Below, in pieces: positions 19,001-32,210 of a stretch of DNA of 60,000 nt. The notes beneath the pieces were generated by a model. The model did no database searches, was not told the origin of the DNA, and worked only from the letters and a program-made list of their open reading frames with translations. The position numbers and the translations under genes are program-made. How positions within the stretch are numbered: the first letter of the stretch is position 1; every line of letters starts with the position of its first letter. Source of the stretch: Mesostigma viride (Eukaryota > Streptophyta > Mesostigmatophyceae > Mesostigmatales > Mesostigmataceae); NCBI GenBank assembly GCA_009746045.1, contig RPFO01001363.1, forward strand, positions 1 through 60,000. The letters are read 5' to 3'.

Positions 19001-20850
19001 TATGTTGCCTATTAGTGCTACAAATGAGCGGCATGCCTAGGTATAGCTACTCCCGTCGCACACGCGGCATATTTGACCTGTAAAATGTAACCCACGGTAC
19101 ATGCGGGTGACGTGCCATGTAATCTGGATGTTACGCAGCCGTGAGCACCCACATTTCCGCCCCTTAGGCGAGGGCAGGATCGAGAACGAGGACCTTAACC
19201 CTCATGAGTTGAAGCCTGTGCTGGTTCATGTCTCATAGATAAAGCGTTAGACACAGTTATACTAGTAACCGAGTCACATTTGAACATAACGGGGTGTGGT
19301 AGGGACCACGAAGGACGCGTCTGCAGGCTTTGCCGGCTCGTTTCAGTCGTTTGCAAAACCATACCCACCCAGGTTCACGACCCCTAGTACATCCAATGTA
19401 ATGGGGTTCTGGGCTTCTAGCTGCGACTATTGACGGCCAATCCATAGGCAACGACAGCGAATGGTAGAGAGCTCTGAATGATGAGAATTGCCCCATTTGA
19501 TAATCAGGACTGGCGCATGATGGACCTGTCGGTGAGACACCATAGTTATGATAAAAAGTTGAGCAGGTTTTATTTACTTTGAATAATGCAGTAGGTTTGC
19601 CGGCGGTGCTCCAAGATGCCAATGAACTGCTTGTTCATGCACATAATCACGGGGCTTGTATTGGAGCTATTCTCAGGGAAGGACGATGGCAACTTGGTAC
19701 TGCATGGTCGATAGGGACTTGGTTTGCCGCTTCCTGCACATGACAGCAACTAGCACCGGAAGGGTTCGCACTCAGGGTACGAGTCGACGGTAACAGCCCC
19801 CCCTGTTGCTAAACTTACCAATAATTCACTGATTAGCCCTGTATATATATCGTGATTCCACAAATTTATCATGATTTACTGGATAAATTGCAATTGTGCC
19901 GACTGCCAACGACTGTAAGAATCGACTTGGCCATCGCTAGGCAACTCTGACAAGCCGGCGCGTTAATAATCACGAAATCCACCAGGAAATCCACCCATAT
20001 GAACCAAGTCCTTACTCATCTGTTTGGTCGGACCAGCCCCATACTGTAAGGTCGGACCAGCCTATGGGGTTATGGATCCACTAATAATAATCCTGTCGGA
20101 CCACAGGCGCGGGAATAAACTCAACTCAACTCAACTCAAGCTCAACACATACAGTATGCACTGTACTGTATTAATTATTACAAGAACGGGGGCTTCGCCC
20201 CCGGGCCCCCGGTAGTAACCAATATTGTGCCTGTCCGGCGTTTGTGGCCGGTCTCCGGCCGGACACGTCACCTACTCTACTACAACCGTCTACGGAACGT
20301 GTGCACATTTAGGGCCCACTGAACGCGAGCAAATATTCCAGTCCGGGCGACCAACTGGAGTGAAAATCTGTGAAAATCGTACGCTAGTTCCCGGCCAATC
20401 GGAGATTCTGGAGACATTTGCCCTTCCCATTGCGCTACGGAGATGTGCGACTGAGGCCGTAAGCATTTGTAACCGTTGGGGTAACACAGCGAACACGTCT
20501 TGCACTTTGTTCACTGTGCGATGTTCAGACGGAGGTACGTGTAAATTACGTATGCGTATATCATTGCTTGTGCGTTAGGTTTAGTTGTGACATTTATTGA
20601 GCGTTACGGAAGCATTTATATTTCATTGGTAAGGCAGGGAGGACCATGAGCGCGACATTAATCTATTCATCCATTAATTTATCACAACCGGTTATACCGT
20701 AGGACAATTTACAGTAAAGTTGGTCGCCCGGAGTGGAAGCAATATATGCATTCATTGAGAATATTAGAGGCGGGTGAGAATGGCATGCAACATAGGGAAA
20801 TTAAACCCCGAAAAGAAGAACCTGAAATATATGTATCAAGGAGACAACCA
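19000..20850. other. No recognised gene; one GC hairpin
   Basis: 20184-20212 holds a strong hairpin (GGGGGCTTCGCCCCC) of the type also seen in R4. A plus-strand 117-codon frame at 20225-20578 and a short coding-like stretch at ~19590-19740 are not recognisable. No reliable gene is called. Confidence 0.5.
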
Positions 20851-20904
20851 TGTATACCTGGCATTATATACTGCTTTACCAAAGATGCCCTCTACCTACA
20901 TGCA

Positions 20905-21310
20905 GTTTCACCCATGGAGTATGCCCCTTAGATCAACCCCTGTCACGCAGTGCGTTACCAATGATGATAGGTATTGGGCATACGTACATGCAGCTTCACC
21001 CATGCCGTACGCCCCTCAGGTCAACCCCTGGCACGCACCGTGCCTTACCAATGACCGGACAGGTAAGGAGTACCTAGTGCAGTTTCGCCCATGCAGTATG
21101 CCCCTGAGATCAACCCCTGTCACCTTTCTTTCCAGCACAACCCTTTGGTAAGAAACCAAAGCTTGCCACAAGGCCAAATTCAATATACGCATACGCATAA
21201 TGCAACCTACGCATACGCAAGATATGTATACACATAACATACAGCCTTACCAATGATACTCCCTACCTGCATGCGTTTCACCCGTGCAGTATGCCCCTCA
21301 GATCAACCCA
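20905..21310 (+). repeat. ~88-bp tandem repeat
   Basis: GTATGCCCCT-type landmarks at 20919, 21007 and 21096 are 88-89 bp apart, each followed by a GATCAACCCCTG-type word and preceded by TTTCACCCATG. A fourth unit is at about 21250-21310 after a gap. Confidence 0.8.
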
Positions 21311-21339
21311 TGTCACTTTCTTTCCAACACATCCGTTTG

Positions 21340-22300
21340 CTAAAAATACACAAGCTGGTGAGCCTCCAAGCACAGTGAAGCCTCCAAGCACAGTGAAGCC
21401 GGTGCTAAGAAACGTTTAATTGCCTCAATATTTACATACAACTGAGCAGCCTGCAGCAAACACCTTCCAACAAACCACTCAAAAACCACTCGATAAAACC
21501 CCGACAGCCGACATGTTTCGCTTCTTAGCAACGTTATCAACGTGAGGTTATGCCTTCTTTCCCGTCAGATAGCGCCAGATCCCTTGCCATGCCGCCCTGC
21601 AGCGCCGCCGGAGTTTTAATGATGTTATCTACGTTGCATGCCTGTGAGGTGTCAAGGCGCGAGCCACCACAAAAGATGATCCCACCACAAAGTAGATCCC
21701 ACCACGAAAGGTATCGTCCCTCGCCCGGGGGCATAAGAAAGGGTCCGAATTCTCCCGATTTCTGGCCTGCGCTAGATGTCTCCTTGATAAAAATTTTCCC
21801 CCTTCCATGCAGGACGCGCATCCCGCGAGACTGGTGGCGCAAACCGATAGTTATGGAAATCTTGACGTAAAGCAGCACACTTTCGACTCAAAGGCCAGTA
21901 TAAACGCTTCCTTGCCGTTGATTGAATCCCACAACACCTGACTTTTCAAAATGCACAAACAACATCATTCAACGACCTTCTTTCACGAGTTCGCATGATT
22001 TCTCTGCATTCCGCATGCTATCGTTGTCTTCGTCCCTTCGTGCCTTCGTTGCATCCGTTAAAATCTGTTGAAATCATTGAAAGCAACGCTACCGAGCTGT
22101 CCTTTGGCACGCAGCGACTGCGGTCGCCACGACACGCAAAAACCAGGCAGCAACCGGGCAACATGCAAGCCCAAAGGCGGGCGAGTCTGGCGCGGCGCCG
22201 GCCATTGGGCCCCGGAATAAGAAATACCCAGTCGACATGCAAAGTGACGAACCAACACGCAGCGACTGGGCAACAATTCTGTGGTCAAACTGACGCTAGT
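21340..22300. other. No recognised gene; short R1 remnant
   Basis: 21743-21790 carries the R1 constant end on the minus strand (CGATTTCTGGCCTGCGCTAG). 21360-21400 has a direct doublet of CCTCCAAGCACAGTGAAG. Nothing else is recognisable. Confidence 0.55.
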
Positions 22301-22990
22301 TCCCGGCCAATAACCGGGCAACAACCCCACCACGTTTGTCGCACACATACCGCTTGAATCGGTCGCAATGCCGAAATTCTGTGGTCAATAGGCCACGCTA
22401 CTCGAATACGGAAGAGTTTGCGCAACACTTTTGGCAAGAGTTTGGGCAAACAACTTTAGGCACGCCAGCCAAAACGCTGTCTGACAAAAGTTTGGCCGCA
22501 ATGGTGGCACAAATGGGCCAAACTTTGCCGCGCAACCAGTGGACGCAACCAAGCCAACGGCACGCATGTAAGGGAACCCCTACGGTCGACCCCCCAATCG
22601 CGGTCGCCGCGGAACGCTACTCGCACGCGGCAACAGTTTGCTTTTAGGGTTTGCGCAAACAAATCGCTGTCTAAAATTGTAATATAAAGGGCAACAAGTT
22701 GGGGGCCCCTTCGGGGCCCGGACTTTTTGGCGCCTGAGCGGGCGATTGGCGCGTACACCCGCGGGGTGCGTCCTCGGGAACGCCGGCGCCACGCGGGGCG
22801 CGCTGCGCGAAGGGGCAGTGGCCGAAGGCGCCGAGGCGGGGGGGCCAGCGGGAGCCATAAAATTTCGGCTTCGTGCGGCCCGTCCGCAGGCGGAGCCCCC
22901 TGCTTTTCCCAGCTTCGAGCCGTTTCCTGGCACGCGCCCCATCTGAACACATTCAGGCAAGTCATCTCGCTAAAGGTCCACTGGGACGAA
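22300..22990 (+). repeat. Diverged R4/R5 repeat copies
   Basis: CGGAAGAGTTTGCGCAAC (~22408) and TATAAAGGGCAACAAG (~22682), followed by a GC hairpin GGGGGCCCCTTCGGGGCCC, are R4 features. 22835-22990 (GGGGGGGCCAGCGGGAGCC through CATCTGAACACATTCAGG) matches R5 at 27215-27360. Confidence 0.7.
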
Positions 22991-23290
22991 ATAATTACGT
23001 ACATGCAAAGTCGAGGCTATGGCGGTGCAGAAAACTGATTGGTGTAGGAGCATCGATGCATGGATTCGTTCCAAATATTGTAGGCATTTTTTATGAGTTA
23101 TGGCTGGGACGAGTAGGTCATCCAGCAACATCTGGGTGTAGTTCGTGGCATGTTTCCCTACCCTTTTGGGAATGCCCTTGGGGCCAGGCCAGGTCACAAT
23201 ATGACGCCCTGGCCGGCCAAGCCGCTGGGGGCCTGCCAGACCAAAGTCCCTATATGAGTGTGCTTTGGTCCCAGTATGGACACTAAACTG
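22990..23290 (-). pseudogene. LINE-B-like coding fragment
   Basis: The minus strand encodes MTWPGPKGIPKRVGKHATNY then TQMLLDDLLVPA. It aligns with 36960-37090, which encodes MTWPGPMDIPRKLGKPAMNY then TQMLLADLVVPA. The protein family is unknown. Confidence 0.6.
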
Positions 23291-23429
23291 TTTTAGGTTA
23301 GTTTGTGGACATTACCATGCAAGGTGCAACTGGCTCCTATTGTTAGGCGCGAGTTGGACACGATTTGAGGGCTAAAAGCTAAAATTGTTTGCTGACACAG
23401 CTAGCCCGCAACACACGTAGCATAGGTGT

Positions 23430-23560
23430 CACACTTCATGTAGTGTTCAAGTTGGGGCATGATACAGACAATGTTTGTTCCAACTCTGATTTATTATAAT
23501 GAGTTGTCTTGAGCACTTCATAATGAGATTAGCACAGCTCATTTTAAGACACACCACCGC
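23430..23560 (+). repeat. Weak LINE-A 3' UTR-like fragment
   Basis: GTTGGGGCATGATACAGACA and CATAATGAGATTAGCACAGC resemble the LINE-A 3' UTR at 52520-52600. It is diverged and lacks the TTAC tail. Confidence 0.4.
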
Positions 23561-24267
23561 ATCTTTATCAAACAATCCCATCCAATTCCCAACTTCACCA
23601 TGGAATGGCCATCAAATGTTAGCATGTGCACGATCGCTCATGCCCACTTCAAAATCATCTTAAGAAAGACAGTTTTGTATTCGCTAACTTCTTTATAACC
23701 ACCACCAGTATGATGCAACCACAGGCCCTCACTGTGACCACTGTGACCACGGGAAGGGCACGCCATCACATGCAGCCATAAATGTATCTAACGAAGCAAG
23801 GCCAGCTGGTATCCAGGCGGCATGTTGCCACCACACACGTCTCGGTTACGGCGCCGTCACCCATCTTCATGTCCCTGCAAATATGCACCCCATAACAACG
23901 TGTGACAACCCACAAGACCCCACGGTGCCCTTTTGCGGGATCGCAGGGCATGGCAGGGCATGTGCGTGTGTACCACCCCTACCTGCCTGCCCAACGCCCC
24001 ACTCCCCATGCCATAAGTTTCATGGCTCGTGCCCCAGGTCCCCTGCCCCGTCCCACCTGCCCACTGTGCCCCTGCTTGTGACTTGCCTCTGACCACATCA
24101 CGTGCAGGTGGCTGAGGGCCTGCCCCATGCCCCAGTCCCCACGACCTGTGACTCATAGCTTCAGAAAGGCTCCCCCTGCCCCCTGCCGCCAGGACCCTGC
24201 CCTCCTCCCTGTGGTGCCCCCGCTGGCTGGCTTGCCAATAATCACATCTCGTGCATGTGGCTGCCTT

Positions 24268-24449
<182 letters not shown>

Positions 24450-24831
24450 GAATATGCACCCCATAACAACATGTGACAACCCAGGGCAGGGCAGGGCAGG
24501 GCATGTGCGTATGTACCACCCCTACCTGCCTGCCCAACGCCCCACTCCCCATGGCTCGTGCCCCAGGTCCCCTGCCCTGTCCCACCTGCCCACTGTGCCC
24601 CTGCTTGTGACTTGCCTCTGACCACATCACGTGCAGGTGGCTAAGGGCCTGCCCCATGCCCCAGTCCCCACGACCTGTGACTCATAGCTTCAGAAAGGCT
24701 CCCCCTGCCCCCTGCCGCCTGGACCCTGCCCCCCGCCCCCTCCCCCCTCCCCCTGTCCCCATGCCCTCCTCCCTGTGGTGCCCCCGCTGGCTGGCTTGCC
24801 AATAATCACATCTCGTGCATGTGGCTGCCTT

Positions 24832-25074
<243 letters not shown>

Positions 25075-25532
25075 AATATGCACCCCATAACAACGTGTGA
25101 CAACCCAGGGCAGGGCATGGCAGGGCATGTGCGTATGTACCACCCCTACCTGCCTGCCCAACGCCCCACTCCCCATGGCTCGTGCCCCAGGTCCCCTGCC
25201 CCGTCCCACCTGCCCACTGTGCCCCTGCTTGTGACTTGCCTCTGACCACATCACGTGCAGGTGGCTGAGGGCCTGCCCCATGCCCTAGTTCCCACGACCT
25301 GTGACTCATAGCTTCAGAAAGGCTCCCCCTGCCCCCTGCCGCCTGGACCCTGCCCCCGCCCCCTGTCCCCACGACCTGTGACTCATAGCTTCAGAAAGGC
25401 TCCCCCTGCCCCCTGCCGCCTGGACCCTGCCCCCCGCCCCCTCCCCCCTCCCCCTGTCCCCATGCCCTCCTCCCTGTGGTGCCTCCGCTGGCTGGCTTGC
25501 CAATAATCACATCTCGTGCATGTGGCTGCCTT

Positions 25533-25724
<192 letters not shown>

Positions 25725-25779
25725 CCTGACCCATGCCACATACCCCACGCCCCAAGCCTCGCGCCCCATGTCCCCTGCC

Positions 25780-27060
25780 AGCCTGCCTGCCTACACAAGC
25801 AAAGGAAAAAAACATGGCCCCGCTGGCACAATGCAAAGCACACCTGGTTGAACAGGTAGCGGGCACGCCTGCACAATGAGACATCAAAATTACACAGCAA
25901 GCAAAGCAAAATTCAGTGTGCAAGCCAATGGGGCCTACGTTTGACAGCAAATATGATGAATCCACGTAGAAAAATGGCACAACACATGGTTGCCCACCTG
26001 CACGTACAGCCCAGTAAAAATTCACGTGCAGCAAACTGTCTACCCATGCGTGAATTTGGCTTCATCCCAGTAAAAATCTGCACAACACAAATATTGCACA
26101 GCCATTAAAGCAAAGCAAAATGTTCAGTGTTCAAGCCACTTGGGCTAACTTTGGATATGCTGGATGGAAGCAATATAGCACAGCATGACACACCCCTAGT
26201 TGCTCACCTTCACCCATACAGCCCAGTGAAAACTCACGTGCAAAGCAAGGCAGCTTATCACACGCAAAACCACCATCAACGTCAGGCAGCACAGCAGTCA
26301 ACGACTCCCAAAATTGGTGCATGAGCAATCATCCATGAGCAATCATGGGCTTTCCCTGCCCAGTCTGTTCCAGAAGAAAGCAACACGGATAACGTGGCAA
26401 TGACATTCCCAGGGAGAATGAAGAGGACGCACCCCACGGATACGACAATGGAAGACAGACTCTTGGTCCGGTATGTGCACGCTGCGACCAAGAAAATTCG
26501 TCTGGAAAAAGGGAAATTGCATAAGATTACGGTAAACGTAAATCACATTAGATAAAAGCAGATACATTGACCACATCTTTGACACAAATCGCCATCGCCA
26601 GCGTTCGTCCCGTGCCAAGCAATCCAGCGCTCAATCGCAATTGTCTATTGTGACACCAGACATTCGTTTGCCCCATCCCACGTCTTCCATGAACAGCAAA
26701 ACTGATTTTACAAGGCGTGAAATACGTAAAACTGAAGAATGACGACACTGAAACAAAACAATCTGATGACGACGTTCAATTTCCAGGTCGCTGGCTATTG
26801 TACAGCAAAAGCCATAGCGACACGGACCTCTCCCACGCAGGTAGCACGGGGTTGACGCCCCGCCAGCTCCGAAAGTTTCCTACGTACTCTTCCAATACAA
26901 ACTTTGGATGTATAAAAGCCATGAATTCGCATTCCCCATCCCGATTTCACATGCTACGTCGCCCGCCATCGCCAGCCAGCAACAACTATGGTTGCTTCCG
27001 CATCACGTCGCTTTGTTTCATGTAAGTTTTTTGCCCCGACCATGCCGCTTTTATTGTTCA
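25780..27060 (+). mobile_element. R6 dispersed element, copy 1
   Basis: Aligns in order with 30655-31510: ATGGCCCCGCTG, AGCAAAGCAAAATTCAG, AGCAATCATGGGCTTTCCCTGCCCAG next to a TTCCAGAA word, and a block containing CATTCCCCATCCC. Identity is roughly 70%. No enzyme domain is visible. Both copies have a long G/C-rich tandem array immediately to their left. Confidence 0.65.
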
Positions 27061-27189
27061 CGGTCACTTTACCCATTGCCACTGCCCAGCCTGGTGCGTT
27101 CGACGCGACGCTCGCCCCGCCCTGCATGCGAACTAAAATTTGGTACGGTTCGACCGGTCCAACTTTCCCCGTTCAGCCTGAACACTTCT

Positions 27190-27370
27190 AGTCCGTATTT
27201 TTGTCAGGGTCCGAGGCTGGGGGGGCCAGCGGGAGCCCAAAAATTTCGGTTTCGTACGGCCGTTTTTTGGGCGGAGTCCCTTGCTTTTCACAGTTTCGAG
27301 CCGTTTTTTGCAACGCTCCCCGTCTGAACACGTTCAGTTCAGTCATCTCGCAAAAATTGGCACGGAAATT
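27190..27370 (+). repeat. R5 repeat copy
   Basis: GGGGGGGCCAGCGGGAGCC, TTTCGAGCCGTTTTTTGC and TCTGAACACGTTCAG match 22835-22990. Confidence 0.75.
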
Positions 27371-27804
27371 GCGTGGGAAGTAGGCCGAACCGAAAGTTTA
27401 ACCGAAAAACCGTTCAGACTAGGGTTCGAACTCAATTTTCTGCACATTTCCCGTTCAGTCTGAACACTCAAAATTTCCAGTTCTGACTGAACCCTTAGTA
27501 AATCTACTACGATGTTTGGGCTTAGCTGCTTCGGTAAACAACTACCCTCCCATCCGTATATGCCCCCCGGCATTTCTCGCGCATTTTGCTGAATTCGGCT
27601 TCCGTTCAGAACTCCTGAGACTCGATCTTAGAAGTGTGTGACGGCGTTCAGGCCGGCGGTTACGGGCCGTTACTCGCGGCTCCGCAGGATTTCAGGATTG
27701 GCCCTCGGGCGTGGGGTTGCGATCAGGCCGTACGGTACGGCGCCCGCGGCGATGTCAGGATGTTCGGGGTTCTCCCTTGCGCAACACGATCGTAATATAG
27801 TAGT

Positions 27805-28540
27805 TGACAAGATCGGGGGCTCCGCCCCCGAACCCCCGCTACTTGGCAGATTCTGTGCCTCAACGGCTTTTTGTGCCTCAACGGCGAGTACCAGCACAGC
27901 CGTACACTCCCGCTTACACAGCCCGCCCACTAGCAAGACAGCCGAACCTGTACGGCCGGCCACAGCCTGTGATTCCATGGATTACGCCACGATTCCATGC
28001 AAACTCATGGTGCCGGACGGTTTGCTGGCCTATTTTGGGAAGCCGGTGGCTGAACCGAACCGCAACTAAACCTGGTCTGTCAGTAGGTCAGGTCCGTCCG
28101 TCAGCTTTCTCGCTTTTTGCCAGCAACCGCCAAATACCCCTTGAATCGGTCCTCTCCTCGCCGTTTTCCTTGCCAATTTCCCTCGTCCGTTCCAAACGCC
28201 TAGGCCAATTTCAAGCTCAACTCGAAACGCAAGGCTTCGGCGCTTAGCTACTCGGAAAAATTCACGGTTACGAGGAGGTTACGGCCGTTTCTACTCGAAA
28301 CGCTTTTACTGATTGACGGTTGGCAGGTATTTGTTTGGTTCCCTGGCTAGAAGAGTTTGGGCGGCACACGTTACGCGGTGACAGGCCGCTAGAAAGCCTA
28401 CGGATGGGATCTGCGCAAAGGTTTTGCGGAAACAAATTTGGCGTTCGGATTTTTGCGCTACTCGGGTACGGACAACGTTTGCCGGAAGAGTTTGCGGAAC
28501 AAATGGGCCGACCTAAAAGTAGTATAAAGGGCAACAAGAA
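27805..28540 (+). repeat. R4 repeat, diverged single copy
   Basis: Starts with GATCGGGGGCTCCGCCCCCG and matches the two units at 32211-33652 through ACCCCCGCTACTTGGCAGAT, GTACCAGCACAGCCGTACAC and CGTCAGCTTTCTCGCTTTTT. It ends with TAGTATAAAGGGCAACAAG and a further GC hairpin at ~28548-28580. Confidence 0.9.
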
Positions 28541-28774
28541 AAAAGTGGGGGAGGGGGGGCTATCGCCCCCCCTCCCCGACTTGAGAGGACGTGACTCGCC
28601 GCTAGCGGCCCAGAGGCCGATAGTCGACCTTCTGGGCGCCAACCGCACCGGCCCGCGCGACGCGCCAAGACCCTTCCACGGAGGACGCGCGAGCGGACGA
28701 TTCCGACCGGGACGAACCGCCGCCGTGCGCCACGCGCAACGGACCCTTCCCCGTGAACACCGTGGAAGCTCTCC

Positions 28775-29600
28775 GAGCGTGAGATACTTGGAAATTTCGT
28801 CACGTTCGTATCGAAAATGAAATTTCTGACAAATTTGTCAGCTCGGACAGAACCACAATGAATTTCCAGGTAAATAGGTGTACGTTTATTCCAAACAACC
28901 ACAATGAATTTCAGCATACCATTCGATACAACAATGATATTTCGGCGTCGGATACTTGGAAATTTCGTTACGTTCGTATCGCCAGTGAAATTCTGACAAA
29001 TTTTATCCTGAACTATTTCGCATCATAACATGACTCCGTTGGGAGATCATCATGTAGCACTGGCTAACATATTCCCTTGCTGGATGGATGGAGGTAGGTG
29101 AAGAATTAAACCTTTTTGAATGACCTTATTTGTCTAATTGTAATTGCCTAGCACAGTCTACCTAGAGGAGGGCCCTGATTGGCACAATTGTGGCCATGTA
29201 CGTAATTATGCTACATGTCGTACATGATCTCCCAACTAGTCATGTTATAATTTATTTTCATTTTAATGCTAGCATGTCTTGTTGCATGCCCTCAAAGCTA
29301 AAATTGTTTATCACATGCAGAGAGAGCCCGCACAATGAATTTCAGCGTACCATTCATTAATTAATTATACCATGCGATATACTTTACAGATATTTCGCTG
29401 TCAAATACTTCGAAATTTGGGTACTGCTTTTTGCAAGCCAGCCATAAGGACCAAACACTCCCATGCAAACTCCCATTTTCATCATTAATTAATATTCATT
29501 GAGTGGCAATCCTTTCATTCCTTTGTTCACACATGCACCATCCGTCATTCCCATTATTAAATTGAAAAAATTAAAACATAGCATGACTCCGTGGTGCCCA
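28775..29600. other. Repeat fragments, no gene
   Basis: GATACTTGGAAATTTCGT recurs at ~28786, ~28950 and ~31590, and a related sequence is near 29402. 29020-29100 and 29575-29600 carry LINE-B/R3-like words (ACATGACTCCGTTGGGAGAT, CATGACTCCGTGG). Confidence 0.55.
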
Positions 29601-29614
29601 CTATGACTTCATGG

Positions 29615-30640
29615 GGGGGGGCTGGCATGCTTGCGTGGGTGTGGGGGGCCTCGCATGCGTGCGTGGGTGTGGGGGGGGCTCGCATGCGTGCGTGGGTGTG
29701 GGGGGGAGTGGCATGCATGCGTGGGTGTGGTGGGGGGCTGCCATGCATGCGTGGGGTTAGGGGGGGCTGGCACGCGTGTGTGGGTTCGTGGGGTGGCTGC
29801 CATGCGTGCGTGGGTGTGTGGGGTGGCTGGCATGCGTACGTGGGTGTGGGGGGTGGCTGGCATGCATAAGTGGGTTTGTGATGGGCTGGCATGCGTGCGT
29901 GGGTTGGTGGGGTGGCTGGCATGCATGCGTGCATGTGGGGGGTCGCTGGCATGCATGCGTGGGTTTGTGGGGTAGCTGGCATGCAGGCGTGGGTGTGGGA
30001 GGGGCTGGCATGCATGCGTGGGTGTGGGGGATGGCTGGCATGCATGCCTGCATGTGGGGTGGGGCTGGCATGCGTGCGTGGGTGTGTGGGGGGCTCGCAT
30101 GCGTGCGTGGGTGTGGGGGGGGCTCGCATGCGTGCGTGGGTGTGGGGGGGAGTGGCATGCATGCGTGGGTGTGGTGGGGGGCTGCCATGCATGCGTGGGG
30201 TTAGGGGGGGGCTGGCACGCGTGTGTGGGTTGGTGGGGTGGCTGCCATGCGTGCGTGGGTGTGTGGGGTGGCTGGCATGCGTGCGTGGGTGTGGGGGGTG
30301 GCTGGCATGCATAAGTGGGTTTGTGATGGGCTGGCATGCGTGCGTGGGTTGGTGGGGTGGCTGGCATGCATGCGTGCATGTGGGGGGTCGCTGGCATGCA
30401 TGCGTGGGTTTGTGGGGTAGCTGGCATGCGGGCGTGGGTGTGGGAGGGGCTGGCATGCATGCGTGGGTGTGGGGGGTGGCTGGCATGCATGCCTGCATGT
30501 GGGGTAGGGCTGGCATGCGTGCGTGGGTGTGGGGGGGGCTGCCATGCGTGTGTCGGGGGGCTGGCATGCGTGGGTGGTTGGCGGGGGGAGTGGCATGCAT
30601 GCGTGGGTGTGGTGGGGCTGGCATGCATGCGTTGGTTGAC
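29615..30640 (+). repeat. GCATGCGTGGG minisatellite with ~444-bp higher-order period
   Basis: Monomers of roughly 27-30 bp combine GGCTGGCATGC, RTGCGTGGGTG and a run of G. The series of monomer variants from 29677 repeats from 30121 almost unchanged, so the array has a second-level period of about 444 bp. Long Cys/Trp- or His/Pro-rich frames here are artefacts. Confidence 0.95.
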
Positions 30641-30654
30641 ATGCCATGGATGAA

Positions 30655-31560
30655 AAACGCCAAGAAGAGTATATGGCCCCGCTGCCACCAAAAATCACCT
30701 GGTTGATCAACCAAGGGGATAGCCTGCACAGTGAGACACAAACACAGCAGACCCAGCAAAGCAAAATTCAGGTTGTAAGCGAGTGGAGATTACTTTTGAC
30801 ATGCTTGATGAAGAAATATATAACACACCTTCTATTGTCACACCTTCTATAAACAAATGGTTGATTGATCACCTTATACACCACGTAAACATGCTACCAG
30901 ACGCGCTCTTCAGTCCAGTCAAAATCCACGTGCGAAGCAAGTCAGCTTACGCAGAAAGCACCATGAATGTCAGCCAGTACAGCAGTAAATGACGCCCCAA
31001 ACCCGTGACCAGGCAAGCATCCAGAGGGGCTTTCACCGCCCAGTATATTCCAGAAAAAAGCATCACAGATCCTTGGGCAACGGACGTTCACACAGGACAT
31101 GCGAAGGACCATGAAGATGGCGTCCTGCACGGCTAAGAAAATAAAACGCAGACCCTTGCTACGCTATGTCTTTGCTGCGACTAGGTGGATTCGGCGAAAT
31201 GGAAAGAACGCAACCATGAAAATGCATCAGAAAGAGAGCAGGTACTACCCCGGTCATCGAAACAAACGCCTCACCATCGGCATCGCCGGTTACGTCCCGT
31301 GGCAAAAAATCCAGCGTTCTTTCCAATATGATGTGGCGACAGCAGAAGCTCGTTGGCCACACCCCAAGCCTAAAACCATGGCTGCGCATTCCCCATCCCA
31401 ATTTTCTAGCCTACGTTGCCTGCCATCGCCAGCCAGCACAAGGAAAATTGCTCGCGCAGCACGTCACTTTGTTTTTCGCCCCGAGCATGCCGCACGCTTT
31501 GCCAATAATTCCCAGTTCCCACTGCCCAGCAAGACTTTTTTCCATGCGATTATACCATGC
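30655..31560 (+). mobile_element. R6 dispersed element, copy 2
   Basis: Homologous to 25780-27060. It starts right after the minisatellite at 29615-30640. No enzyme domain is recognised. Confidence 0.65.
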
Positions 31561-32210
31561 GATATACTTTAGAGATATTTCGGTGGAAGATACTTGGAAA
31601 TTTCGTTACGTTCGTATTTCCATTGAAAATGTGCCAACTTTCGGCCTGAACCATTTCACCCCACCCTGATTGAACGCCTGTTAGGCTCTGAACCTTCCAC
31701 CCGTCCTGAAAATTGGATCCATCCGTTCAGAAAATCGCATTCTATATTTTTCGAACTGCACATACCGTCGTTCCACCGTTGTGAAATTTATCGACTCCTT
31801 ATTTAAACTACTCGACCATTAAGTAGGCGTTCTTGTGCGCCAGCTCGTATCCTCTACTAAATTCTACAAAGGCCTGGGATGTTTGGGAGAGATTGGTTCG
31901 CGACTTTTTGTTTGACGATTAAAAAAGTCAACGCGCCGTACCGTCCTGAGGCCGCGCGGATTGGCGAGACGCCCCACCTGCCCGCGAAAGTCTGAACGTG
32001 TTCAGCATTTCAGCACCCGTTCAGAATACCTCAGACTCGATCTCCAAGGTTTGGGGATTTTCTTTGTACTACGCGATTGGCCATCTCGCAACGGTCCTGG
32101 ACGTCGTCCGCTCCCGCGCTAGGGGGCGCGGGGGACGGCCCCACCTTCGGCCTACGGCCGCGGCCAAAGTTTTCGGGCGTCATAAATCGTAGTTACTAGT
32201 AGGGGACAAG
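31560..32210. other. No recognised gene
   Basis: Contains a copy of the GATACTTGGAAATTTCGTTA repeat near 31590 and a GC-rich patch at 32105-32165. No reliable open frame. Confidence 0.5.

Noticed and set aside
19590-19745. Plus-strand coding-like stretch containing HAHNHGACIGAILREGRW
   Set aside because: About 45 residues with good composition but no match I can name and no flanking coding sequence; not enough for a gene call.
20225-20578. 117-codon frame
   Set aside because: No recognisable motif and no homologous copy in the window; could be chance.
29557-30764. Cys/His/Pro-rich frames up to 400 codons
   Set aside because: Minisatellite translation in several frames; no start context, domain or unique flank.
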